32,325 nucleotides of DNA, taken from positions 1 to 32,325 of the forward strand of contig JANYKA010000232.1 of the NCBI GenBank assembly GCA_025358315.1, in the 5' to 3' direction. The first letter of the stretch is position 1. Every line of letters starts with the position of its first letter. The notes under the pieces were generated by a model. The model made no database searches. It was not told where the DNA came from and saw only the letters and a program-made list of their open reading frames with translations. This document shows, piece by piece, positions 9,288 to 17,856 of the stretch. This DNA is from Gemmatimonadota bacterium. GTDB lineage: Bacteria; Gemmatimonadota; Gemmatimonadetes; Gemmatimonadales; Gemmatimonadaceae. The position numbers and the translations under genes were made by a program.

Positions 9288-10049
9288 TCAGTCGTAACGC
9301 CCCCGCCAATCGTTGACCTTCACCTGCAGCAGCTCGCCCGCCATCGTCAACGCCGATTGTGCGAACCGCACCGTCGTCGGCTCTTCATCGTACCGGAAAT
9401 GCACGGCCGTCTGACGCACGGAAAATCCATGCTTCTGGGCGATGTACAGCGCCTCGACATCGAATCCGAAACGCGGAATCGTCACGCGTGGAAACACTGT
9501 TTCGGCCGCCTTCGCCGTGAATCCTTTGAGGCCGGCCTGCGTGTCGAGCACGTCGCGCAGCATCACGGCGCGGACCATCAGATTAAACACGCGACTCATC
9601 ACGTGGCGCGTATACAGGTAATGAAAGAAGCTCGGGCTCATGAGATAGCGCGATTCCGGAAGTACACGGCAGGCGATGGCGACATCAGCACCGGCCTCAA
9701 GGTCACGCAGAATCCTGTTCACCTCGCTCGGCGGGTACGCCAAGTCGGCATCCGTGAACACACGGTACCGGCCGTGACCGGCCAGCATCCCACGGCTGAC
9801 GCTCGCGCCTTTGCCCCGATTGATCTCATTGCGCAGCAGCGTGACCGCCGGATTCGCCGCGGCGAACTCGCCCATCACCCGGGCAGCGGGTTCGTCGCTA
9901 CAGTCATCGACCAGGATGAGTTCCGACGAATAGGGCTGGGCGGCCAGAAATGCAGTCAGCTGGGCGAGGCTCGCCGGGAGGCGGTCCTCACCGTTATAGG
10001 CCGGAACCACCAGCGTCAGGTGGGGAAGGTCGCCGCCGGAGCGATTCAT
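9288..10049 (-). CDS. Family 2 glycosyltransferase (dolichyl-phosphate-sugar synthase-like)
   Basis: 'LTLVVPAYNGEDRLPASL', 'ELILVDDCSDE', 'NRGKGASVSRGML', 'RVFTDADLAYPP'. Start may instead be 10073. Confidence 0.9.
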   Translation of the reverse strand: MNRSGGDLPHLTLVVPAYNGEDRLPASLAQLTAFLAAQPYSSELILVDDCSDEPAARVMGEFAAANPAVTLLRNEINRGKGASVSRGMLAGHGRYRVFTDADLAYPPSEVNRILRDLEAGADVAIACRVLPESRYLMSPSFFHYLYTRHVMSRVFNLMVRAVMLRDVLDTQAGLKGFTAKAAETVFPRVTIPRFGFDVEALYIAQKHGFSVRQTAVHFRYDEEPTTVRFAQSALTMAGELLQVKVNDWRGRYD

Positions 10050-10133
10050 CAGGGGAAAGGTTGCCGTCCGCACATTGTCTTCGCAACGGGCGCTTCATTT
10101 CCGCGTGTCCGGCGGGCATATTTCACTCTCGAC

Positions 10134-10682
10134 ATGGCCAATTCTTCGTCGATCGTCCTTACGGCCCGTGCCCTCGAGCGCACGGTTTTGCGAATGGCTG
10201 ATGAAATTGTCGAACGCAATGACGGCACGGACAAACTTGTCCTCGTCGGCATCCAACGCCGCGGAGTCCAGATTGCGGCGCGCATAGCCGCGGTGATCAA
10301 GACCCGCGACCACATCGACATTCCGATCGGCGCCCTCGACATCACGCTGTACCGCGATGATCTGCAAACCGTTGGGCCGCGCCCGGTGGTCGGCAAGACG
10401 CACTTGCCCGTGAGCATCGAAGGCGCCCGCGTGGTGATCGTCGATGACGTCCTCTTCACGGGCCGCACTATCCGCGCGGCGCTCGACGAACTCGCCGACT
10501 TCGGCCGGCCGGCGCGCGTCGGCCTCGCCGTGTTGATCGACCGCGGCGGCCGCGAACTTCCCATCCAACCGGACGTCGTCGGCAAACTCGTCGAAGCGCC
10601 GCCGGGGGCCCGAGTAGATGTATTCATTGCCGAGCTCGATGGCCGCGACGAAGTCGTTCTCGATCTGCCGGCCACGCAATGA
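10134..10682 (+). CDS. pyrR: Bifunctional pyr operon regulator / uracil phosphoribosyltransferase PyrR
   Basis: Start trimmed to ATG 10134 ([29 protein letters not shown]). '[16 protein letters not shown]' and PRPP loop '[21 protein letters not shown]'. Confidence 0.95.
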   Translation: MANSSSIVLTARALERTVLRMADEIVERNDGTDKLVLVGIQRRGVQIAARIAAVIKTRDHIDIPIGALDITLYRDDLQTVGPRPVVGKTHLPVSIEGARVVIVDDVLFTGRTIRAALDELADFGRPARVGLAVLIDRGGRELPIQPDVVGKLVEAPPGARVDVFIAELDGRDEVVLDLPATQ

Positions 10683-11635
10683 CGGCGCCGCTCGGCAAGG
10701 ACTTGCTCGGACTCGAGCATTTATCTGCAGAGCAAATAAATCTCATTCTCGATACCGCCGAGCCGCTCAGGGAAATCTCCGAACGGGCGATCAAAAAGGT
10801 GCCGACGCTGCGCGGCGCTACCATCGTGAATCTTTTTTTCGAAGCCAGCACCCGGACCCGCATCTCGTTCGAGTTCGCTGAGAAGCGGATGTCGGCCGAC
10901 ACGGTCAACGTTGCGGTCAGCGGATCGAGCGTGAGTAAGGGTGAGACGTTGGTGGATACGGCGAAGAATCTCGAAGCGATGAAGATCGACATGGTCGTGA
11001 TGCGTCACGGCTCGTCCGGCGCGGCGAAGTTTCTCGCCGAGCGTATCGAGTCGAATGTCATCAACGCGGGCGATGGGATGCACGAGCATCCGACACAAGG
11101 GTTGCTCGATATGCTGACGCTGCGCCAGCGGTTCGGAACGCTCGCCGGAAAAAAGATTTGTATTTGTGGCGACGTCCTGCATTCACGGGTGGCGCGCTCG
11201 AACATTTGGGGACTGACGAAGCTTGGGGCCGAGGTCGCCGTGTGCGGCCCGCGCTCACTGCTCCCAAGTGCCATCGAAGAGATGGGCGTGACGGTGTTCA
11301 GCCGGATTGAACAGGCGATTGAATGGGCAGACGCCCTCAATGTGCTCCGTCTGCAACTCGAGCGGATGCAGGCGGGGTACATCCCGAGTTTGCGCGAATA
11401 CAATCGTGTCTTTGGTGTCACACGCGAGCGCCTCGAACGGGCGCCGCGTGACATTCTCATTTTGCATCCCGGACCTATGAATCGTGGCGTCGAAATCGAC
11501 TCCGACGTGGCCGACGGGCCGCACAGCGTGATCCTTGAGCAGGTCACGAACGGAGTGGCGGTGCGGATGGCGGTCCTCTATCTCCTTGCCGGTAATTCGC
11601 CGCAACTCGCCGACGCGGCGAAGGGAGCCGTATGA
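10679..11635 (+). CDS. pyrB: Aspartate carbamoyltransferase catalytic subunit
   Basis: '[19 protein letters not shown]', '[12 protein letters not shown]', '[18 protein letters not shown]'. ATGA overlap with pyrR. Confidence 0.97.
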   Translation: MTAPLGKDLLGLEHLSAEQINLILDTAEPLREISERAIKKVPTLRGATIVNLFFEASTRTRISFEFAEKRMSADTVNVAVSGSSVSKGETLVDTAKNLEAMKIDMVVMRHGSSGAAKFLAERIESNVINAGDGMHEHPTQGLLDMLTLRQRFGTLAGKKICICGDVLHSRVARSNIWGLTKLGAEVAVCGPRSLLPSAIEEMGVTVFSRIEQAIEWADALNVLRLQLERMQAGYIPSLREYNRVFGVTRERLERAPRDILILHPGPMNRGVEIDSDVADGPHSVILEQVTNGVAVRMAVLYLLAGNSPQLADAAKGAV

Positions 11636-12918
11636 CCGACATTCTGCTGCGGGGCGGCCGGCTCGTCGACCCGTCGAACAAACTCGATGGCATCGGTGAT
11701 GTGCTGATTCGCGCCGGCAAAATCGAAAGTGTTGGCGGCAACATCGCGGCGCCCGATGGCGCGACGATCGTCGATTGCACAGGGCAGGTCGTCGCGCCCG
11801 GATTCATCGACGTGCATTGTCATTTGCGCGAACCGGGGCGCGAAGATGTCGAAACGATCGCCACGGGTGCCCGTGCCGCGGCCGCCGGCGGTTTCACGGC
11901 CGTGTGTGCAATGCCCAATACGGATCCGGTCACTGACAACCAGGCCGCAGTTGGCTTTGTCTTAAAGCAAGGGCGGGCCGCCAATGCCGCCCGCGTCTAT
12001 CCGATCGGCGCCATCTCTATCGGAGAAATGGGCGAACGGCTTGCCGAATTCGGTGAGATGGTTGGGGCCGGTGCGGTCGCGGTCAGTGACGATGGGAAAC
12101 CGGTGGTGAGCGCTCAACTCATGCGCACGGCGCTCGAGTATGCGCGCACCTTTGGCATTCCGGTCGCGGATCATTGCGAAGATCCGACGCTCGCCGCCGG
12201 TGGCGCGATGAACGAAGGACTGGTATCCGCGCGCCTCGGATTGAAAGGGATTCCGGGAGAGGCCGAAGAAATCATGGCCATTCGCGATATTCTCCTGGCG
12301 AAGCGCACGGGTGGCCACGTGCATCTCTGCCATATGAGCACCCGCGGCTCCGTCGAACTGATTCGCTGGGGCAAAGACCGCAACATCAATGTCACGGCAG
12401 AGGTGTGCCCACATCATCTCTCACTGACCGAAGATGAAGTTGAGGGCTACAACACCAATGCCAAGATGAATCCGCCACTGCGCTCGGCCGACGATGTCGC
12501 GGCACTATGTCAGGCGGTGAAAGATGGAACGATTGATGTGATTGCGACGGATCACGCGCCACATCACAACGATGAGAAGGAGCGCGAGTTTTCCGATGCC
12601 CCGAACGGCATTGTGGGCCTGGAAACGGCGCTGGCCGTGAATCTGACTTGGCTGGTCAAACCCGGGATTATCTCGGTGTCGACGCTGATCGAGAAAATGT
12701 CGTGTGCGCCGGCGCGACTCTTTCATCTACCTGGCGGCTCGCTCCGACGCGGGGTGGCGGCCGATGTCACCGTGTTCAACCCGACCGCAGAATGGGTGGT
12801 GGACCCCAAGCTGTTTAAAACCAAGGGCCGGAACTCCCCTTACGCCGGCCGGACCCTCACCGGGCGGGTCGGATGTACCATCGTGGACGGTCGGATCGTC
12901 CATCAGGAGCAGGGGTAG
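11632..12918 (+). CDS. pyrC: Dihydroorotase
   Basis: '[42 protein letters not shown]', 'ATDHAPHH', '[11 protein letters not shown]'. ATGA overlap with pyrB. Confidence 0.97.
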   Translation: MTDILLRGGRLVDPSNKLDGIGDVLIRAGKIESVGGNIAAPDGATIVDCTGQVVAPGFIDVHCHLREPGREDVETIATGARAAAAGGFTAVCAMPNTDPVTDNQAAVGFVLKQGRAANAARVYPIGAISIGEMGERLAEFGEMVGAGAVAVSDDGKPVVSAQLMRTALEYARTFGIPVADHCEDPTLAAGGAMNEGLVSARLGLKGIPGEAEEIMAIRDILLAKRTGGHVHLCHMSTRGSVELIRWGKDRNINVTAEVCPHHLSLTEDEVEGYNTNAKMNPPLRSADDVAALCQAVKDGTIDVIATDHAPHHNDEKEREFSDAPNGIVGLETALAVNLTWLVKPGIISVSTLIEKMSCAPARLFHLPGGSLRRGVAADVTVFNPTAEWVVDPKLFKTKGRNSPYAGRTLTGRVGCTIVDGRIVHQEQG

Positions 12919-12919
12919 G

Positions 12920-13570
12920 GTGACGAAGCGGGCGACGGACGCCGTGCGGCGGGACATTGTGCACGTCTGCCGCCGCCTATACGAACGTGGATTGATCGCC
13001 GGACAGGACGGGAATGTGTCCGGACGCACTTCGAACGATCGGGTGCTGATTACTCCAGCAGGATTGTCAAAGGTCGATGTACACGAGCAGGATCTGGTGA
13101 AGTTGCGGCTCGACGGGCGAAAGGTGTCAGGGCGTTACGATGCGTCCAGTGAGGTGCAGGTCCACCTCGCGGCGTATGCGGCCCGCTCCGACATCAATGC
13201 CGTGGTTCACGCGCATCCGCCGGCGGCGACCGCGTTCGCAGTGGCCGGCGTACCGTTCGAATACGACGCGTTGGCCGAACTGGTGTACAACGTGGGTCCG
13301 GTGCCGATCATTCCGTACCTGATCCCCGGTTCAGCCGCGCTGGCACAGGCGGTCGCGGAACAGTTGAAGGCACACGACGTAGTGCTGCTGGCGAATCATG
13401 GAGCAGTCGCTGTTGGTCCGACGGTGCGCATCGCCCACCAGCGAATGGAAAGTCTTGAACACGTCGCGCGGATTTTATTAGCGGCGCGACAGATAGGGCG
13501 CGTGAACCGATTGAGTGAAACAGACGTGCGCGCACTCGAATCAGCGCGCCGAGCAGCCCGAGCCAAGTGA
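12920..13570 (+). CDS. Class II aldolase/adducin family protein (fuculose-phosphate aldolase-like)
   Basis: GTG start at 12920 (VTKRATDAVRRDIVHVCRRLYERGLIAGQDGNVSGRTSND); zinc ligands in 'NAVVHAHPPAATAFAV' and 'LLANHGAVAVG'. Confidence 0.9.
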   Translation: MTKRATDAVRRDIVHVCRRLYERGLIAGQDGNVSGRTSNDRVLITPAGLSKVDVHEQDLVKLRLDGRKVSGRYDASSEVQVHLAAYAARSDINAVVHAHPPAATAFAVAGVPFEYDALAELVYNVGPVPIIPYLIPGSAALAQAVAEQLKAHDVVLLANHGAVAVGPTVRIAHQRMESLEHVARILLAARQIGRVNRLSETDVRALESARRAARAK

Positions 13571-14580
13571 GTAATCCGATGACAGATTCTGGCGGTAAAC
13601 AGATGCAGGATATCGAAGCGTTGCTCGCCGAGCGGCGCAAATTCGAATTGTGGCTCGAACAGCTCGAAGGGCGCCGCGCGGCGACGCCGCAAAATGTCTA
13701 TGCCAAAGTTCACGCCGACTATTCGGCGCGTTTGGCCGACGCCCAGTCGCGTCTCGCCGCCGAAACTGGCGCCGTCGAAGCGTTGGTGTCGAAACTTGAA
13801 GCGTCGCTGGAATCGCACGAATCAACAATGTCCATCAAGAGCGACGAACTGGCCGAGGCCGAGCTTCGCGCGTCCGTCGGGGAGTACGCCGAGAAGGAAT
13901 GGAATAAGTTGCGTGACAAGCTGTCGCTCGCCATTGTCGAGATGACGAAGGCGCGTGACATGGTGCTAGGTGAACTCGAAGCGATGCGAGCCGTGCTGGC
14001 CGAGGCCTCGTCGTCCAAACCCATACCGATCGTGGAAGTGCCTGTGCTTGCGCCGGTTGCCGCAGCTCCGGTCACCGCGGCAGTCGCGCCCCGGGTATCA
14101 GTGCCCGTTGCCCGTGTATCTGAGCCGGCCGCAGTGATAATTGAGGAGCCGGTGGTTGCCGCCGCCGTGCCGCAACCAGCGCCCCCCGCAGAACAGCCCA
14201 AGGACCGCGACGAACTTGCATTTCTGCGTTCCGTTTTGGGGCGTAGCACACCGGCCACGCACCCAGGCGCACAGCCGGCCGTCGAGGAATCGCCGTTGGC
14301 GGCGGGGCGCCGATCTATGGGGAGCAATAGTAGTCGTACGTCCAGCGGCACCGCGCGCCCGTTAACGCCGGAGCTGTTTCAGGAACCCGAACCCCTGGCA
14401 ATGCCGGCCGATCAAGCGCGCGAGAGCGGCGCATTTTCCAGAGCCACCGGAAGCTTCACGATGCCGACATCGGCGAACTCTGAAGTCGTCAAATCGCTCA
14501 AGTGCTCAGAGTGCGGTACGCTGAACTATCCCACCGAGTGGTACTGTGAACGGTGCGGTGGGGAGTTGGCGGCTTTCTGA
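13567..14580 (+). CDS. Hypothetical protein: N-terminal coiled coil, Ala/Pro/Val-rich linker, C-terminal zinc ribbon
   Basis: 337 aa. Charged helical N-terminus and C-terminal 'KCSECGTLNYPTEWYCERCGGELAAF' (CxxC...CxxC). GTGA overlap with the aldolase gene. Confidence 0.8.
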   Translation: MSNPMTDSGGKQMQDIEALLAERRKFELWLEQLEGRRAATPQNVYAKVHADYSARLADAQSRLAAETGAVEALVSKLEASLESHESTMSIKSDELAEAELRASVGEYAEKEWNKLRDKLSLAIVEMTKARDMVLGELEAMRAVLAEASSSKPIPIVEVPVLAPVAAAPVTAAVAPRVSVPVARVSEPAAVIIEEPVVAAAVPQPAPPAEQPKDRDELAFLRSVLGRSTPATHPGAQPAVEESPLAAGRRSMGSNSSRTSSGTARPLTPELFQEPEPLAMPADQARESGAFSRATGSFTMPTSANSEVVKSLKCSECGTLNYPTEWYCERCGGELAAF

Positions 14581-14607
14581 ACCATCCGGTCGGGTTGCCG
14601 GGAAACA

Positions 14608-14636
14608 AAAAGGGCCGCGACTGTCGCGGCCCTTTT
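14608..14636. terminator. Bidirectional Rho-independent terminator between the zinc-ribbon gene and rpsT
   Basis: AAAAGGGCCGCGA-CTG-TCGCGGCCCTTTT, 13-bp perfect stem with T/A tracts on both sides, between convergent genes. Confidence 0.9.
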
Positions 14637-14668
14637 ACTTTCCTGTCGACAGCTTGCGACTGAAATGC

Positions 14669-14902
14669 TTATTTCGCCTTGGCGAGCTTCGACTTCTGCC
14701 GACCGGCAGCGTTCCGATGGATCAGACCCTTTCGAGCGGCGCGATCAAGCAACTTGACGGCTGCCGTCTTCTGGGCCGGGGTAGAAGCAGTGGTCTTGGC
14801 GGTCTTCAGTGCGGTCCGCAGGGCAGAGCGCTGCGCGCGATTGCGCACGGCGGCTGCGCGCGACTTCCGCATGTTCTTTTTGGCGGACGCAATTCTTGGC
14901 AC
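14669..14902 (-). CDS. rpsT: 30S ribosomal protein S20
   Basis: GTG start; 'MPRIASAKKNMRKSRAAAVRNRAQRSALRTALKTAK...LDRAARKGLIHRNAAGRQKSKLAK' is characteristic of S20. Confidence 0.97.
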   Translation of the reverse strand: MPRIASAKKNMRKSRAAAVRNRAQRSALRTALKTAKTTASTPAQKTAAVKLLDRAARKGLIHRNAAGRQKSKLAKAK

Positions 14903-14946
14903 GAAACGATCTCTCTACTGAGGGTACGGCGCGTGATTGCGCCTCT

Positions 14947-14975
14947 AAAAAAGACGCCCGTGCAAGGCGCGGGCG
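14947..14975 (-). terminator. Terminator-like hairpin in the rpsT leader (possible attenuator)
   Basis: Minus strand reads CGCCCGCGC-CTT-GCACGGGCG then TCTTTTTT. The stem has one A-C mismatch on this strand. Confidence 0.6.
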
Positions 14976-14983
14976 AGACACGA

Positions 14984-15012
14984 ACGATAGGCCGCCAGAG
15001 GGGGAAAGTCAA
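14984..15012 (-). promoter_or_regulatory. Predicted sigma-70-type promoter for rpsT
   Basis: Minus strand TTGACT (15012-15007), 17-nt spacer, TATCGT (14989-14984). Confidence 0.6.
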
Positions 15013-15049
15013 GGCGTGCCAACGTGTTCGCCAACGTCGCCGATAGTCT

Positions 15050-15078
15050 TTGACTCCCTGCGCCACGGCCGATAGCTT
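15050..15078 (+). promoter_or_regulatory. Predicted sigma-70-type promoter for the M50-scpA-scpB gene run
   Basis: TTGACT (15050-15055), 17-nt spacer, TAGCTT (15073-15078), divergent from the rpsT promoter. Confidence 0.5.
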
Positions 15079-15131
15079 TACTTGCGACTGCCCGAGAGGG
15101 CCTCCCTTCCGCCGCCGAACCCGACGCGCAT

Positions 15132-15821
15132 TTGGACAAGTTCGAGCCCCTTACTTTCATACTTGTCGCTCCCATCCTGTTGTTCTCGATGGTAGCCCAC
15201 GAGTATGCGCACGGATATGCCGCGCTAAAGCAGGGTGACAATACGGCCTATATGCTCGGCCGCCTCACCTGGAATCCGCTCAAGCACATCGACCCGGTGA
15301 TGACAATCATCATGCCGCTCATCACTTTCTTCACGATGGGTGTGGCTTTCGGCGGAGCAAAGCCGGTGCCGGTGAATCCGCGGCTGTATCGCAACTACAA
15401 GCGGGGCGACATCATCGTTTCGTTAGCCGGTATCGTCACGAATCTGATTCTCGCCGTGCTCCTGGTGCTCGCCGTCGCGTTGTTTGGCAAGATCTATCGG
15501 GTCGTGCCCGCGCTCGGCAACACGCTGGCGCTGCTCCAGTTGATGTTCGTGTACGGTATCATCATCAATCTTGTGCTCGCGTCGTTCAACCTGATCCCGA
15601 TTCCGCCTCTAGATGGGTCACATGTGATGAAGCATCTCTTGCCGGCGAAGTGGTCGCTGACATATCAGCGCATCGCGCCGTACGGATTCTTTATCTTGAT
15701 TGCGCTGCTCTCGTTTGGCCGGCCGGTCGTGAATCTATGGATGGCCCCAGTTTTCACGGTGTTCGAATCGGCTCAACGGCATCTGGCGCCATACATGATT
15801 CCAAATCAATGGACGAGCTGA
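15132..15821 (+). CDS. Site-2 protease family (M50) membrane metalloprotease
   Basis: TTG start; 'VAHEYAHGYAALK' (HExxH) and 'NLIPIPPLDGSHVM' in a multi-TM protein. Confidence 0.93.
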   Translation: MDKFEPLTFILVAPILLFSMVAHEYAHGYAALKQGDNTAYMLGRLTWNPLKHIDPVMTIIMPLITFFTMGVAFGGAKPVPVNPRLYRNYKRGDIIVSLAGIVTNLILAVLLVLAVALFGKIYRVVPALGNTLALLQLMFVYGIIINLVLASFNLIPIPPLDGSHVMKHLLPAKWSLTYQRIAPYGFFILIALLSFGRPVVNLWMAPVFTVFESAQRHLAPYMIPNQWTS

Positions 15822-16549
15822 CCGCTGCCGCGCCGCTCGCGGGCGGCGGATTCATTGTTGATGTCGGCGACTTCAATGGGCCGCTCGATTTGCTCTTGTC
15901 GCTCATTCGCGATGAGAAAATCGATATCTACGACATCCCGATTGCCCGCGTCTGCGAGCAGTTCCTGATCCGGATGCGCGACCTCGCGCTGAACGAAGCA
16001 GCCGAGTATCTCGAGATGGCGGCGCGCCTGTTGCGCATCAAGGCGCATATGCTGCTACCGCGGCACGACGGACAGGACAATTGGGACGACCCGCGCGCCG
16101 AGTTGGTGCGGCGCCTGCTGGAATACCAGCAGATGCGTGAGGTCGTGGACGTACTCGAACGGCTGGGTGAAGACCGCCGCAACCGATTCGCCCGGTCATA
16201 TTCGCCCGAACTTGCGCCGCCGCCGCAAGCGCCCCTGGCGCTGTCATTGGCGGAGTTGTTGCTCGCCGTGGACCGCGTGTTGCGTGCCGCGCGTAAACCG
16301 ACGTTGCACGAAGTCATTCCGCGTTCACTCGATGTGGACGGTGCGATCGTCACGGTGCGCGCCGTGTTGGCACTGCGGGCGATGGCCCGCTGGCGGGACG
16401 TGATACGCCCCGATCCGGAACCGTGGGAAGTGCTGTCGTGCCTGCTCGCGTTACTCGAGCTGGCCAAACGCAGCGAGCTCCGGCTCGCTCAACTTAAACC
16501 GTTTGCAGACGTGGAGATCCGCCGTGAACTCGCTGGCGAAGCTGCTTGA
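15809..16549 (+). CDS. scpA: Segregation and condensation protein A
   Basis: Start trimmed to ATG 15809; 'FNGPLDLLLSLIRDEKIDIYDIPIARVCEQFL...EAAEYLEMAARLLRIKAHMLLPR' is diagnostic of ScpA. Confidence 0.95.
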   Translation: MDELTAAAPLAGGGFIVDVGDFNGPLDLLLSLIRDEKIDIYDIPIARVCEQFLIRMRDLALNEAAEYLEMAARLLRIKAHMLLPRHDGQDNWDDPRAELVRRLLEYQQMREVVDVLERLGEDRRNRFARSYSPELAPPPQAPLALSLAELLLAVDRVLRAARKPTLHEVIPRSLDVDGAIVTVRAVLALRAMARWRDVIRPDPEPWEVLSCLLALLELAKRSELRLAQLKPFADVEIRRELAGEAA

Positions 16550-17066
16550 GGCCGCGCTGTTCGCGAGCCCGAGACCTATCCCAACTGATGAACTCGCGGT
16601 CCTCGACCGGGAAGCCTCGCCGGCCGCAGTGCAGGCGGCGCTGGAAGAAATACGCGAGCACTACGATGTCGATGGTCATGGCGTCGAACTGGTAGAACAG
16701 GGCGGCGGCTGGCAGATCCTGACGCGACCCGAATACACCGAGGCGATTGAGCGGGCACAAATGGCGGTGCGGCCGACCCGCTTGTCAGGAGCCGCGCTCG
16801 AGACGCTGGCGATTATAGCATACCGTCAGCCGATTGGTCGCGCCGACATCGCCGAGATTCGCGGGGTCGATGCCGGAGCAATTCTTAAATCGCTGCTGGA
16901 GCGTGGGTTGATTGAAGTGGTCGCGCGGGGCGAAGGGCTGGGACGACCGTTGATGTACGGCACGACGCCACTCTTTTTGGAACAGTTCGCGCTACGCCAT
17001 CTCGAAGAGCTTCCGCGCGTTGACGAACTTGCCATCGCGCTGCGACGCGAACCGCAGCCGCTATGA
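16524..17066 (+). CDS. scpB: Segregation and condensation protein B
   Basis: GTG 16524 (VNSLAKLLEAALFASPRPI); 'LSGAALETLAIIAYRQPIGRADIAEIRGVDAGAILKSLLERGLI', 'GRPLMYGTTPLFLEQFAL'. Confidence 0.95.
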   Translation: MNSLAKLLEAALFASPRPIPTDELAVLDREASPAAVQAALEEIREHYDVDGHGVELVEQGGGWQILTRPEYTEAIERAQMAVRPTRLSGAALETLAIIAYRQPIGRADIAEIRGVDAGAILKSLLERGLIEVVARGEGLGRPLMYGTTPLFLEQFALRHLEELPRVDELAIALRREPQPL

Positions 17067-17791
17067 CGGCGCCATCGATGCGAATCCAGCGCGCCCTGGC
17101 GCGCGCCGGCGTTGCGTCGCGCCGGAAAGCTGAGGAGCTGGTGGCTGCCGGCAGGGTGCAGGTGAACGGCGTCGTGGCAAAAACCGGCCAATCGGTAAAT
17201 TTGCGGACCGACACCATCACCGTAGATGGAAAGAAAATCGCGCCGCCACCGGCGCCGCGCTGGTTCGTGCTCAATAAGCCGGCCGGTGTTCTGACAACGG
17301 CGAAAGATCCGGAAGGTCGCAAAACCGTATTCGATCTCGTGCCGGCCGCCCCGGGGCTGACGTACGTGGGCCGCCTCGATTACATGACCGAAGGCGTGCT
17401 CCTGCTGACAACCGACGGTGATGCTGCGCACATACTCACGCATCCGAGTACGGGCCTCGAACGCACCTACGTTGCGACAGTCAGGGGCAACGCGCCGGCA
17501 GCGGTCACCCAGGCCCGCCGGGGAGTACAGCTCGACGACGGTGTCGTGCAACCCGAGCGGATCGAAGCGCATCCCATTGGCGACCGGACGTGGGCGCTCG
17601 AAATTTCGATCAGCGAAGGCCGCAACCGCGAAGTTCGCCGCCTCTGCGAGGCGCTCGGCCTGGAAGTCTTACGATTAGTGCGCACGAGTTTTGGACCCGT
17701 GGAGCTCGGCTCGCTGCCATCCGGCGAGACCCGTTCACTCAGTGCCCGCGAGCGCAAACTCATCGAGGCACTGACCAGCGCAACGGGGTAG
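17063..17791 (+). CDS. RluB-type 23S rRNA pseudouridine synthase
   Basis: S4 domain 'MRIQRALARAGVASRRKAEELVAAGRVQVNG' and catalytic 'VGRLDYMTEGVLLLTTDGD'. ATGA overlap with scpB. Confidence 0.93.
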   Translation: MTAPSMRIQRALARAGVASRRKAEELVAAGRVQVNGVVAKTGQSVNLRTDTITVDGKKIAPPPAPRWFVLNKPAGVLTTAKDPEGRKTVFDLVPAAPGLTYVGRLDYMTEGVLLLTTDGDAAHILTHPSTGLERTYVATVRGNAPAAVTQARRGVQLDDGVVQPERIEAHPIGDRTWALEISISEGRNREVRRLCEALGLEVLRLVRTSFGPVELGSLPSGETRSLSARERKLIEALTSATG

Positions 17792-17856
17792 CACCTATTG
17801 CCGGTCCGGACTCTTTATTCATTGCCTGTCTTCCGTCACCCGAAAACCTCCCTTCC

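Noticed and set aside
8970-10133. 570-aa plus-strand ORF 8970-10682 as a large novel protein
   Set aside because: Its first 388 codons run antisense to the ChbG-like and family 2 glycosyltransferase genes; only the part from ATG 10134 (PyrR) is supported.
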